DNA from: Eucalyptus grandis
Taxonomy: Eukaryota; Streptophyta; Magnoliopsida; Myrtales; Myrtaceae
DNA length: 64,000 bases
Reading direction: 5' to 3'
Assembly (NCBI RefSeq): GCF_016545825.1
Contig: NC_052617.1
Location: 2,366,001 to 2,430,000, forward strand
Both the position numbers and the translations under genes were made by a program. The notes beneath the pieces were generated by a model that was given only the letters and a program-made list of their open reading frames with translations, did no database searches and was not told where the DNA came from. How positions within the stretch are numbered: position 1 is the first letter of the stretch; each line of letters opens with the position of its first letter. This document shows positions 12,621-24,100 of this stretch, piece by piece.

Positions 12621-15059
12621 ACCCTTGTGGTACCACTAACTTAGTCAAGCGCGTTTTTACCAATTATGACCTTAAGATATCAAAGTCACCAAGTGATCAT
12701 GCATATATTCACGAGGGGTTTATTATAATCCTAAACTAATCCTAACCATTCTAGAAAGAAAATTAACAAACAAGTTATCGAAGTGCAATGTGGTAATATA
12801 ACAACTAAGTATTGAAAGTGCAAGCATTAGGCACACAAATATCATAAGGACTTGCGGTGAGGTATGAGAAAGAAATCTCGATACTCATCGGGCAAATAAT
12901 ATACATGGCCACGTTTTTAAGTCTTGGGACATGAACCACCATAAGTCTGAAATTAGGGACTAGATTCTATTTAAGGTAAGCCTAGTTCACTCACTATTCA
13001 ACAAACCAACAAGTAATTGATTAACTCCAGCCACTTCCTAATCAAACTAGGGATTTATTAATTGAAGGGAATGAATATTTTGTGTTTGCAAAGGAGTAAG
13101 ATAACATCATTGATTCCTAATTAAACTATAATTATCCTTCAAATCTACTCGCTGAAAGATCATGCCTTCCTAAGCAAGATTGAAAAAAACATTTCATCAT
13201 CAATTCGATCACCTCCTAATCAAACTGGGGAAACATAATAATTATCATTAATCTCCATTTGTGTTCGTAAAGCAGTAGACTAATATCATTATCCCTAATC
13301 AAATTATAATTTCCTACCTAAGCTAACTGCCGAAGAACATGCATATATGTAATTGAAAGGCAATCAAAGCATCCATGAACAAGGGTAATTGAACATTTCG
13401 ATTTTAGCACACAAGTCAACTAGCAATCAACCAAGCAATGGCATGAATCCACTAAGAAGAGAAGAAGTAGCATTTTCCCAACCAAATTCTTAAAATTTCT
13501 ACCTTTGGATTTATTGAAAAGATATTAATATTATTATTTTTAATATTTATTATTTTAAATATTAAAAACTAGACCTAGGTCAGGGTGAGTTCTTGAACCC
13601 AAATCCGAGAATAGAGACTGAGTCCTATCCTAGGCCGTGATCATGACTGGGCTCCTAAATCGAGCCCAGTTGGATCAAGGCCTAGTTTCTTTTTTGGCTT
13701 GACCCTATTGGTGCGAATTCATGGTTTCAGTCAAATTATGTCAAATTTCCATGATTTTGCCAAAATTGACTTTGGAATTGAGTTGAATTGGTTTAATCGA
13801 ATTTCAATAGGTCTAATTAGCATTATTTATGAAGGACCGATAGGGTTCCTTGAGAATTGGTCCACCTATCTCAAGCCCGATTTCTTAAAATTGGCTTGAA
13901 TTTCAATATGTTACAACTTTAGATCAAATGTCATGAAGGAAATTATTCTAAAAAATGATTTAAAATTTGTTGATTAATGGTTAAAATTCTCGATTTTATT
14001 GAAAAGTCAGTTCCTAGTCATTTTTTGTGAAAACTATTGATTACAAGTCTAATTAAGGTGCGTTTTTATCGCAAAAACTCAATGATATATGAAAATACCT
14101 TTTGGTAAAACATTTTCTAGGAATACGATTAATTTTCCTTTGTTTAGTAATATATGATTAAAAATATTTTATGATGTTTAAATATTATTGGAAGATGATC
14201 TCAATCTCATTACCTTATTTTAGGCAAAAACAAGTTCGAATTTTTAAATTTTAAATTTCTAAAAAATTCAAAATTTTAACTATTTTATTTTTCTCTTTTT
14301 ATTTTTATTTTTATTTTTTCAAAAAATTGATTTTTTAAATTTCTTTTTCTTTTCTTTCCTTTTTCAATTTCTCTCATCCTCTATCGCTACCGAGTAGTGA
14401 CAACCACAAGCAAGCTTTGCCTTGCCGAGATAGGAGTGAGCCGTGAGCTTGTCGATCTTGACTCGAGCTCGAACCGGTGAGCTTGAGCTTGCTGCCCGTG
14501 TCTAGGCCACTTGCTGGGCTATTGATAGATGCGGAGGCACACAGCTGACATAGGAAGAAGGGGGGAAGAAGGAGAAAGGAAAGAAAAAAAAAAAAAAGAG
14601 AAAAGAAGGGAAAAGAAAAGGAAAGAAAATAACAAATAAAAATAAAATCAAACATAAATAAGTAAATATTCAATTTTTAGAAAAATTAATTTATAAGAAT
14701 AAAATTTTCATTGATTAATGACCCTTAGACTGAGAGCACAAGTTTTGATAGGAAAATATTTTTTTGTTGACTACGAAAACAATCTTTGTTGATTCATTTT
14801 TCTAAATGAACTAAATGCAAGAAAACAAGGAAAACATTTTCTGCAAAACAAACCTACTCTAAGCTTGAAAATAATGGAATTGATGATTTTTTGAAGTTTT
14901 CAGATTTTTGAAAAAATGTTCACAGATTGATATTAGGGGTTGACCAAAATCAATTCAAAGGTAAATCAAGGAATTAATGTCTAAGTTTAAATAAAATGTG
15001 ATGAAACTTGAAAAATGTTGAAAAACACTTAAATCACTCTTTTTACCCTAGGAAATGGG
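12621..15059. other. AT-rich intergenic region
   Basis: No gene recognised. There are repeated 'ctaatcaaact' phrases around 13030-13310 suggesting a degenerate internal repeat, and a purine-rich tract near 14570-14640 that produces a low-complexity open frame on the minus strand. Confidence 0.5.
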
Positions 15060-15275
15060 TCATGTCCGTTGTGACCTAAATTTCGGGTGCACCACTTAAA
15101 ACTAGATTAATGGACTGCTAAGTTTTTAAATTTAGCTCGGGTTCTTCCAAGCCCATACCAATTCGCGACTTAAGGTTCACATATTTAACATGCAAAAGAT
15201 TATTAACTAGGAGTCGCCGCTAATCTATTTTTGGTGGGTCGATTAGAAACCCAAGTAAAGTAACGGGAGTTTACT
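15060..15275 (+). repeat. dispersed repeat, copy B (plus orientation)
   Basis: Inverted relative to copy A. It begins 'gtgacctaaatttcgggtgc' and carries 'aatggactgctaag', 'ccaattcgcgactta', 'aggagtcgccgctaatc' and 'gtcgattagaaaccc' in the same order. It may be the left part of a long non-coding element running to the 'aggtgtcaaca' motifs at 17790-17880. Confidence 0.65.
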
Positions 15276-17880
15276 AAATGATGAAAGCATCTGTGATGTT
15301 AAATCTGAATTTACATCATCAACCCTAGATATGATTTCTAATTAACATGCAATTTTTTTTTTTTTTTTGTTTTCATTGATTTAATGAGAGTCATGCAATG
15401 CAATATAACTAAATGACCTAATTCTAATGACATGTAATTTCTAATTAAATGAACCTAGTAATAATCACTAAATGACATGCATTTTATGAATCTAATCCTA
15501 TATCACATACACATGACATTTTTATTTTTTTCTAAATGAGCATGCGATCTATCCAATATGCAATGACGTGCAAATAATGCCATAATTCTAATTTTTTTTT
15601 CCTTTTCTTTTATGAAATTCGAAATTAAAATTGCCAATTAATTAAATGTGCAATTCAATTTTTTTCTTAAAAAAACTAAGATACTAAATTAATGCATATT
15701 TTTTAATTTTTTGTTTTTTCTAAATTCGAAATAAAATCCCTATTCTAAATATGCATTTTTTTAAAAAAATCTAACTAACCTATCATGCAATCAATTCTAA
15801 TCTACATGGGATGCAAATGCAATTTTTTTTTTTTTTGTATTTTCGGGATAAATAGAACAATTGAAAGATAAACATTAAATCATCCATGGCCATCAAAGAT
15901 GTTATTCATCACTCGAATTGAAATTCAAATTTGATTATTTCGCATAATAAACTCGATAAATTGATCTTAAGCCTTAAAGATCAAGATATCAATTTACTCA
16001 GTGAATAATTATTCCATCTAAAGTCTTATAGATAGAATAAAAATTCGTGCGGTTGCAAATTAGATGCTATATCATAGAATTTCAATCATGTATTGGAAAA
16101 TATTTCAAACAATGAGATAAAATATCAAAAACTAAAATAAGATAAAACAAATCTACTGAATATACCTACCTAATAAAATAAAATAAATCTCTACGTAAAT
16201 TCGAATGTTTTTCCAAATCCGAACGGCGAGGTGGATCGCGATAGAAGCTCGGCCATGACTAAGGATAGGGCTCGGCAAGGCCGCGAGGAACGCCAAGGGA
16301 AACTGCAAAGACAGAGAATCCACAGCTGGTATGGTTCGATGATCAATGAATTCACGGCCTACGATGGCTCGGCCGTGATGAGTGCTGCTTGGCGGGACTC
16401 CTTGATTGAGCCACAAAGTCACAATCTCCTCTTGCTTCAATTCCACGTGGTCTCTCTTGAGAACTCACAGTCGGTTCTCCAAATCTCACCCTCAAGGAGA
16501 GACAAATTCCACCACTTCCCCTACGTCACAACCCAGAATTCTTCATGTGGGCGTGCCAGATGCCTTGGTGTCCTAATTTTCCCTTACATTAGGCATGGGA
16601 TGAGAACGCCATCTACTCGTTGGAGGTAGCCACCGAAAATTAAATAGATGAAGATGCTGGATGAGGAACACGAGAAACGGTGATTCAGATAGACGGCGAC
16701 TGGAGCTCGGTGGACGCGGTAGATGGACGCCAGGGACTGCTAAGCTGCGATGAGGGCTGCTGTTAAGTCAAGAAGCAGCATTGGACGAGGCCTTGCTGGT
16801 GCAAGGGGGGGATCCTGGTGACGTCGGGTCGCGGCAGGGAAAGCGGCGCGGCAGCGACCGAGCGTCAGGCGGAGGCGAGCAGGGGCGCTCGAGACTTCTG
16901 GTGCTGCAGATCGGCGACGGTAAAAAGCGGAGCAAGGGCGTTCGGGTCTCAGCTGCTGCGGGGGTCTCAGATCTGCCGGCGTCGGACAACCGAGTGGCGA
17001 GATCGGGACAGCGGCGGTGAGGATCGGCACGGGCTGGAGGCGAGGCAGAGCGCGGCGGTGGTCGACGTCGGGGCTGGGTCGCAAGCAGATCGCGGTCGGC
17101 TCGGGCTGATGTGTAGACGACGCGGCGAGACCGGCGGCGCGGCGTGGCGGAGGCGAGCGAACTGGCGAGGTGGCGAGGCGAGGCAGTGTCCGGCGTCGTG
17201 GCGCCGGCGCAGTGGCCGGCGTGGGCGCGGGCTGGCGCGGGCAGGGGAGTCCTCGCGAAGAATACATACTGTATTCTTTTTTTCTCTCTCTCTCTCTCAC
17301 GTCACTCCGTACGGTCTCTGCCCAATGTTTCTTCGACCAAGGCAAACCAGAGTTGACTCTTCCCAAAATTTTCTTTTGAATTTTCAACTCTCATACGAAA
17401 ACAACCTCCTCACGTATTTGCTCTCCAATTTTCAATTCTCCCACTTTTCTTGAAAAATGCAGCGCTCTTTTATAGTGGTTCAGACGGCTGCATTTTTATG
17501 GTATTTTCCAAGTTTTCATCTCTTGCTACGTTTAATTAAATCATCGTAAATTGGGGAAGCGTGATTTCACAATCGCGATTTTATTCAAATTTCTTCCATT
17601 TTGCAAAATTCTTGCCCCTTATTCATTTGATTTTTAAATTGCTTTGCATTTAACAAAATCCGAATATTCATCAATTTTAAATTTCCATGCATAATCAATC
17701 AAATCAATTTCTCCAATTTTTTTTTTCACTTTTTCATTTTATTTGTTTCAATGCAATTTTTATTTCTTTTATTTTCCTAAATTTGCTAAAATTAGGTGTC
17801 AACAATGTCACAATCAAAAATCTATAATCTCGATTTTTTATTATGTGATTTACTAGCTAAAATCAGGTGTCAACAAATTT
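15276..17880 (+). other. possible body of a long non-coding (LTR/LARD-like) element with GC-rich island
   Basis: AT-rich sequence with many poly-T runs, then a sharply GC-rich block (about 16690-17265), a short TC run (17280-17300) and two nearby copies of 'aggtgtcaaca' (about 17792 and 17865). Bounded on the left by repeat copy B, it could be one long LTR or LARD. No LTR partner, primer site or polypurine tract is visible, so this is an inference. Open frames across the GC-rich block are Arg/Ala/Pro-rich and look compositional. Confidence 0.3.
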
Positions 17881-17999
17881 CATAACTTCAAAGAATGAGA
17901 TAATGCCAAGCCATTGCAAATTTAAAAATTTTAAGAAGCCCATCACGTGTGACCGGAGAAATAGCACCTGAATCAATCTCACTTCACTTGCACCCTAAT

Positions 18000-20422
18000 C
18001 TAACTATCATTCTCATGCCTAAGAAGCATTTCCACCACTTGGCTCATGGTGGGTCCTGCGTCTTTATCTTCCTCCACGCACCTGAGCGCGACCTCGATCA
18101 AGACCTCCATCTTCTTCGGGTCGTAGTCACCCCTGACCGCCGGATTCACCATCTCTTCCACGCGTGACCCCGTCCTCCCTGTTTCGTTCACCTTGTTCCT
18201 TGCCCACGGGATGAGCTGGAGTTGCTTGGCGCCCCTTCCGCTCTCCAACGAGTGGTCGCTCGTCGTCGGGCTGATTCCCGTCACCATCTCTAGCATGACG
18301 ATCCCGTAGCTGTAGACATCCACTTTGGACGTGATGGACCGACTTGAGATCCATTCGGGAGCCATGTAGCCTCGGGTTCCTCTGATCCTCGAGAAGTCCG
18401 AATTCGTCACCATCCCTCGGTCCATGAGCTTGGAAAGCCCAAAGTCCGCGACTTTGGGTTGGTAATCGGAGTCTAGAAGAATGTTCTGAGGCTTCACGTC
18501 GCAATGCAGAACCCACTCCAGGCACTCCTCGTGGAGATAAGCTAGACCCTTTGCGGTGCCTAGCGCGATGTCAAACCGCCTCTTCCAGTGGAGCTCCGGC
18601 GACAAAAGGTTCTGTGCCAGCGACCCGTGTTCCATGAACTCGTACACCAATAGCCTGTGCTTTCCCTCGGCGCAGTAACCCCACATCTCGATCAAATTCA
18701 TGTGGTTCACCCTCCCGATCGTGCTGGCCTCGGCCAGAAAATTGGCCTCACCAGTCGTGGCATTGTTGAGCACCTTCACTGCCGCAACCCGATCATCGGA
18801 CAACAGGGCCCTGTACACGATCCCGCCTGCGCCTCTCCCGATCTCCTTGCTGAAATTCCTCGTTGCCTTCTTGAGCTTGTCGTAGGTGAACCGCTTGAAC
18901 CCGGTCGCAACGAGGAGGTAGCTCAGGTGCGCGGAAGTGACATCCTGCTGGTTCCTGATCAGGAAGAACCACACCAAGAGCAACACCACGATCTCGATCC
19001 CTCCGACCACACAGGCGAACCAGAGCATGAAGTTCAACGCCCCGTTTTTGCCTTTCTTGGAGTAAGTCCTGTCCAAGACCTTCACCTTCGTGGTGGAAGG
19101 GCAACTGTACTGAGTCCTCTTCACCAGCTGGTCCACGGTGAAGGTCTTATTCTTGGGGATCTTTATGAAGAACTCGCCGTTGAAGCTGGGCAGGTTGTGG
19201 CCATTCAGGAGCTCGATCTTGGGGTAGCAATTGAACGTGGCCATGTCGTCCGACACCTTGTACTGGAATCCTCGGCAGTCGCACAGGTTCAGGCAAGTCT
19301 CCCAGCACTTCTTGAGAGTGGTGTTAAGGATGGTGTTGTAGTCGTAGCCCCAGAAATCGACGTACAGGAGCTTCACGAACCCGATCTCGTTGGCGACACA
19401 CCCGTCAGAGAAGGTGAAATCGGGCACGCAACCGGCCGACCAGTCGCCCGGGACCTTGGGGACGTACCCAGGCAGGCAGGAGCAGCTCCGTCCCTTGGCC
19501 GGGTCGTAGCTGCAGAGGCTGTTATTGCCGCACACGCCGTGGATGAAGCAGGGGGTGCTGCTGAGCGCTTCCCACGTCACGGCCCAGACAGCCGAGCCCC
19601 GCTCGCGGCTGTAGACCCGCAAGTTGCCGTCAAAGCCGAGGGTCATCCTTCTCTGCATAGCCGCGACGCCGTAGTCAGAGGTGTAGATCGAGTAGTTGTC
19701 GGAGGACTGGAAGTGGCCGAGCGGGTCGAGCACAGCGATGCGGCTGCTGTTGTAGAGGAATCGTTTAATGTCATAGTTCGAAATCCACGGGTACGGCCAG
19801 TACACGCCCGAGATTGATGGGCCGTCGAAGATGAGGCGGAGGACATTGTCGTTGCCGAAGTAAAGCTTGTAGAACCCGGTCGAGTAGTTGTACCGGCTCC
19901 AAGCGGAGATCAGGAACGTGTTTCTGGTGAGTGGCTGCTGAGGGAGGAGGGTGTCGGTCGGCGAGTCGAAGCTCTGCCACAGGACGCCGCCGCCGCCGTC
20001 GGTGAGGAAGAGGTTCCCGGTGTCATTGAGGCGGAGCTCAGCGGCGGAGGGGGAGCTGGTGCCGGAAGACCAGACTTCTGTGCCGGCGTCGCCGGCGTCG
20101 GTGAGGACGAGGTTGCCCGAGTCGAGGAGGATAAGGTGGAGCGTCGGCCGTTGACGGGAGCCTCGCGGTTGGCCATCCAGACGGGGGTGCAGGCGGCGAC
20201 GGAGCAGGGGGGGTCGCTGAACCAGACGGCGAAGCCGTAGGCATTGTAGCCGACGGGTAAGAAGCCGGCGGAGAAGGCGCCCGAGGGAGAGACGAGGACG
20301 TCGTCGGGGTTCTCGACAGAGAGTGACGCGTGTTTGGCGAGGCTGGGCAGCGCCGACGTGGAGAGCCGACAAGATTGGAGGGAGAGGAAGAGAGGGAGGA
20401 GGAGCGAGGATGGTGGAGCCAT
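18000..20422 (-). CDS. G-type lectin/PAN receptor-like kinase, tandem paralogue, frameshifted in this assembly
   Basis: Paralogue of the kinase at 940-3371, same strand and same domain order: signal peptide (start at 20422, Met-Ala-Pro-Pro with hydrophobic core), B-lectin domain, S-locus-like region, PAN Cys cluster (CWETCLNLCDCRGFQY), membrane helix, then a non-RD kinase with GRGAGGIVY, HCDVKPQN, DFG and GYMAPEW. About 807 residues after correction. The frame breaks at 20129-20130, about 10 codons downstream of the equivalent break in the paralogue. The coding strand reads tcctcctc where the paralogue has tccctcctc, so one C is missing from a C3 run. The kinase domain is open end to end and lacks no key residue. 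A Sirevirus begins about 1.2 kb upstream. It is either an active gene with a consensus error or a recent pseudogene; I favour the former. Confidence 0.87.
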
Positions 20423-21608
20423 TTGTCGCCTTGTGGTCAACATTGACCATAGGGTGGGACATCAATGGAAGGCTATTAATTGTGGCGACTACCAGCGGTT
20501 GATGGTTATCGATTGAGGAAGAGACTAAGGTTTGCAGAGGACTTGGGGCCTTCGGGATTTTCCAAAGAGATGGTAATTTGGTATTTTTCTTTTGGGGTTT
20601 CATCTCCAGATTCGAAAGATTATTTTGAAATTAGATAAAAACTATTCTATTGTGGAATGAAAACTTAAGTATGTGAGAGAATGAAAATTTGAATTTTCTC
20701 TTTTGTATTCTCTCTTAAACAAATTTTATAGTTCTCAATACATGAGTCCTTTTGTGGTTTATGTGATTATGGTTTTAGGAAATATACTGTTCTAAACTAA
20801 ATATGCTTAACAAGTGTTCAAAAAAAAAAACTTGTTTACACTCATAAAATGTAAAATCAATCACTTAGGTTGTCACATCATGTTTCAAATGGATTTTCCG
20901 TCTTTCTCGTTATTAGATTTACTCTATTGAAAGTAGAACTAAACTTTGAGAGATTATAAGTTAAAGTTAGACAAATATGCTTGTTGTAAAGGCAGCAAGT
21001 TGGTTAACCAATGAGTTTGGTTTGGTTTTGGGAAAAAACTTTAGGAAAGTGACAAAAACTTTAGGTGAAAGGGGCTTATCCAAAATGCAAATAGCATTTG
21101 GTAAAGTATAATTCAAAAACACATTGGAAACAACTTTGATTTAAATGTTGTTTAGGGAAAAAAAAACTACACTTCATAGAGGACTTTTCTAATTTTTTTC
21201 CTTTAAAAAAAGTTCGAACCTTTCTGATGAAACTCAGCCACTCATGAGCCAAATAGATCGTCAACGGCCATATTTAAGCACTAGCGAGTCTCGCCTAAGG
21301 TCGTGGCTCAAGCAAGGCTAGCTAGTGCCTTACCCACTTGTGAGCAGCTAAATCTAGCTTCGTTGGCTCCTCATCGATGATTTTTTGGATGCTTGAACCC
21401 TCATCAATAAGGATGCATAATGTGACATTTACAGTTCTGACCCCTATCTTGATCATGGGAGATAAACCCGGGATTAGTATGTCGATAACGGGGATTAGCC
21501 ATGGACCGATCTGAAAATCGATCATGGACCAATCAACCCGATTGAGAAAGGCGACTAAGGAATAGCCATGGTTCAATTGAGGGATCGGCCATGAGACGAT
21601 CAAGGGAT
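20423..21608. other. 5' flank of receptor kinase 2 and degenerate motif-repeat field
   Basis: No gene. The last 150-200 bases are built from recurring 'gatcatgg', 'gccatgg' and 'gaccgatc' phrases in both orientations. The same phrases resume beyond the retrotransposon at about 31125-31450, so the element landed inside this degenerate repeat. Confidence 0.6.
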
Positions 21609-22484
21609 TGTTGGAGAAATCCTCATGAAGTGTTTTGAAGTTGACAAAACGTTTCCATCGCCTAGTCCAAGACTCAGACTGTTAGTTAAAGTCCTAAGAC
21701 TTCCGGACAAAATGGACTCAAGACTCAAAGTCTATCCTCGTTGACGCCTTCTAATCCGTTGAAGAAAGGTTATCCGTAACCGGATGTTTTGTTCGATTTA
21801 ACCTTATCATCCGGAGAAGATCTGGTTGGAGAAGACGTATCGTAAATCCTTTGATTGATCAAGTTTGATTCAATGATGAAGATTCGATGATTGTCTAAAT
21901 ATTATTGGAAGGTTCTACTTATGGAAACCGAGATCCTGATTGTATGGGCGAACAGGATTGATGGGCTATCAACACATTCCTTTAATAGCTCGAACAATCT
22001 TCCTAATTGATTCCTTCCAAACGGGTAGATTGGAGGAATTCCTTTAGTAAGTGCCAACGGGTATGATGGCATAAAGGAGTATATAAGGAAGTCGTTCTTA
22101 GTTGTTCGAGGTGTGCGCGATAGAAGAATTCCAAAGTCTGAAGCTCCTATTTGTTTAGATAATTCCTTTGAGCAAATACTTGTATACAAAAGAGAGTCTA
22201 TATTTGTGAGAGACCTTGAGGAGGTGTGGTAGAACATCTACACTATGGAATCAAGGCAAAGCAGCGTGGTCAGAATCTCTTTTGATCATAGTGAAATCTA
22301 GCCGGTGGGTCATCAAAGAAGAGTGGACGTAGGCTTGGAATAAGCCGAACCACTATAAATCCCGTGTTCAAATTTCTCTCTCTACCTTGATCGTATTTCA
22401 ATTTGTTAAGAATTGCTTCCTTATTTGGGAAAAATTGTTTGTGCGCCTATTCACCCCCTCTAGGTGTTTATACTAGCAATATCA
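21609..22484 (+). repeat. 5' LTR of the Sirevirus-like element
   Basis: Begins 'tgttggagaaatcc' and ends '...actagcaatatca' (TG...CA), immediately before the primer binding site. It matches 30227-31117 along its full length with scattered short clustered differences. It carries the short open frame shared by both copies on the minus strand. Confidence 0.9.
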
Positions 22485-22486
22485 AT

Positions 22487-22498
22487 TGGTATCAGAGC
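22487..22498 (+). other. primer binding site (tRNA-iMet)
   Basis: 'TGGTATCAGAGC' two bases after the 5' LTR is complementary to the 3' end of plant initiator tRNA-Met, the standard copia minus-strand primer site. Confidence 0.92.
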
Positions 22499-22546
22499 AT
22501 GTGTACTTACTTTATTTGAAGTGTTTTACTTCATAGTAAAAGATCC

Positions 22547-24100
22547 ATGGCTAGTATGCTAGCACCAGGGCTGATGGAAAGGCAAAGCAATACCAGCACC
22601 ACCCTACTTTGATGGAAAGGATTATAACATCCGGAAGAACAAGATGAAAGCTTTCCTACGATCAAAGGATCCTCCGGAATGGACATTGTAGAAAAAGGAA
22701 TTACTCCTACCACTTGCATCGGCCTCGAAAGAGGAAAAGAAACCGAAGAAACCAGCGGAATGTCTCGAAGAAATAACCAAGAGACAAACACTCGATGCAA
22801 AAGCAATTTACTCCTTATATTGTGCTTTATCACCAACTCGAGTATAATAGAATATCTTCTTGTGGTACAAAAAGAAGTTTGGGACAGATTGCATATCACC
22901 TATGAAGGAACAGACGAGTGAAGGAAACAAGAATCAACATTCTTCTCGGTCAATATGAAGCCTTCGTAATGAAACCAGGAGAATCAATATCCGACATGTT
23001 TAGTCGTTTTACGTATATTGTGAATGGTCTTGAAAATCAAGGTCAACCAACTTCGATCCCATGAAGGTAAACAAGCTACCGCGTGGACTCTCCAAGGATT
23101 GGAATCACATAAAGACTTCGATAAGAGAGACGCAGAGAATTATGCCACTATCTCGTTGATGAGCTGATTGGAACTCTTCAAATCCTATGAAGTGGAAAGG
23201 ATCAATGAAGATGAAGATCCAAAAGGTAAGAAATCCATTGCATTAAAATCAAATGATGATTCCGATGATACAGATTCTCAAGATGATATGGACGATGAGG
23301 AGCTTACTCTCATGATAAGAAGATTCAGAAAACTAAATAGAAAAGGGAGAAGGTTCAACTCAAAGAAACAAAGCTTTCAAAGACAGCAGACCAAGTCTGT
23401 TGATGATGATGAACCAAATAAAGATGTAGTCTGCTTTGAATGCAAGAAAAGGACACATCGTACCTAACTCGTCCTCTTCTTCAAGAAGAAGAGAGGAAAA
23501 GCTGAAAATTTCGAAAAGCTCTCAAAGCTGAAAACCCGGAGTGATACTGAGTGTGAAGAAAGTGATAATGAATATGCCAATCTATGTCTCGATGGCACAA
23601 TCGACTCGGCACTGGATCGACTCGGGATCGGAGACTCAAACAAAGTGAATTTGAGGCAAGTAATTTTAAAATTCCTGTCAAAGTTTCTAAATATATTGAT
23701 GATCTATGCTTTAGTCTTAAGACTTCTCTCAAAAGAATTTCCAAACTGAAAAAGAAAACTCAGCTCTAAAACAAAAGAAAATGTTTTAGCGTAAAGAGTT
23801 AAAAGTCTAGACGTGTCTGTTTCCAATCTTAAAGAAAATGAAGAAAATCTTTTAAAAGAAAATGCTTTTTAAAAACAGATTTATCAAATATATCAAAGAA
23901 ATTTTCTATAGGGTCTGAAAACTTGAGAAAATTCTTTTCAAAGACAAAGACCTTACTTCAATAAGTCCGGTCTAGGTATGACAGAAGAAACAATTCCCTT
24001 GATTGATTTTCCTAAAGTAAAAGAAAGAATTAAGAAAAGACTTTCGAGTGAGGTTTACAAAATCACTTCAAGAAAGTTTTTGTAAAACCCGTAGGTAGAA
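22547..24100 (+). pseudogene. Sirevirus gag remnant
   Basis: An ATG at 22547 opens a gag-like frame. A conserved 'PPYFDGKDY'-like segment appears near 22600 after a shift, acidic regions at 23200-23310 (Asp/Glu-rich), a Lys/Arg-rich stretch, then a zinc knuckle near 23430-23460 that keeps CFEC and a His but has lost the final Cys to a stop. The 'ESDNEYANLCL' segment at about 23560 is typical of the linker after a Sirevirus knuckle. Several stops and frameshifts interrupt it. It would encode the capsid/nucleocapsid precursor if intact. Confidence 0.75.

Noticed and set aside
11780..15275. Repeat copies A and B as the two LTRs of one retrotransposon
   Set aside because: They are in opposite orientation, so they cannot be paired LTRs of one element.
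16740..17453. Overlapping frames of about 200 codons on both strands
   Set aside because: Arg/Ala/Pro composition of a GC-rich island, no motif, coding-like frames on both strands at once.
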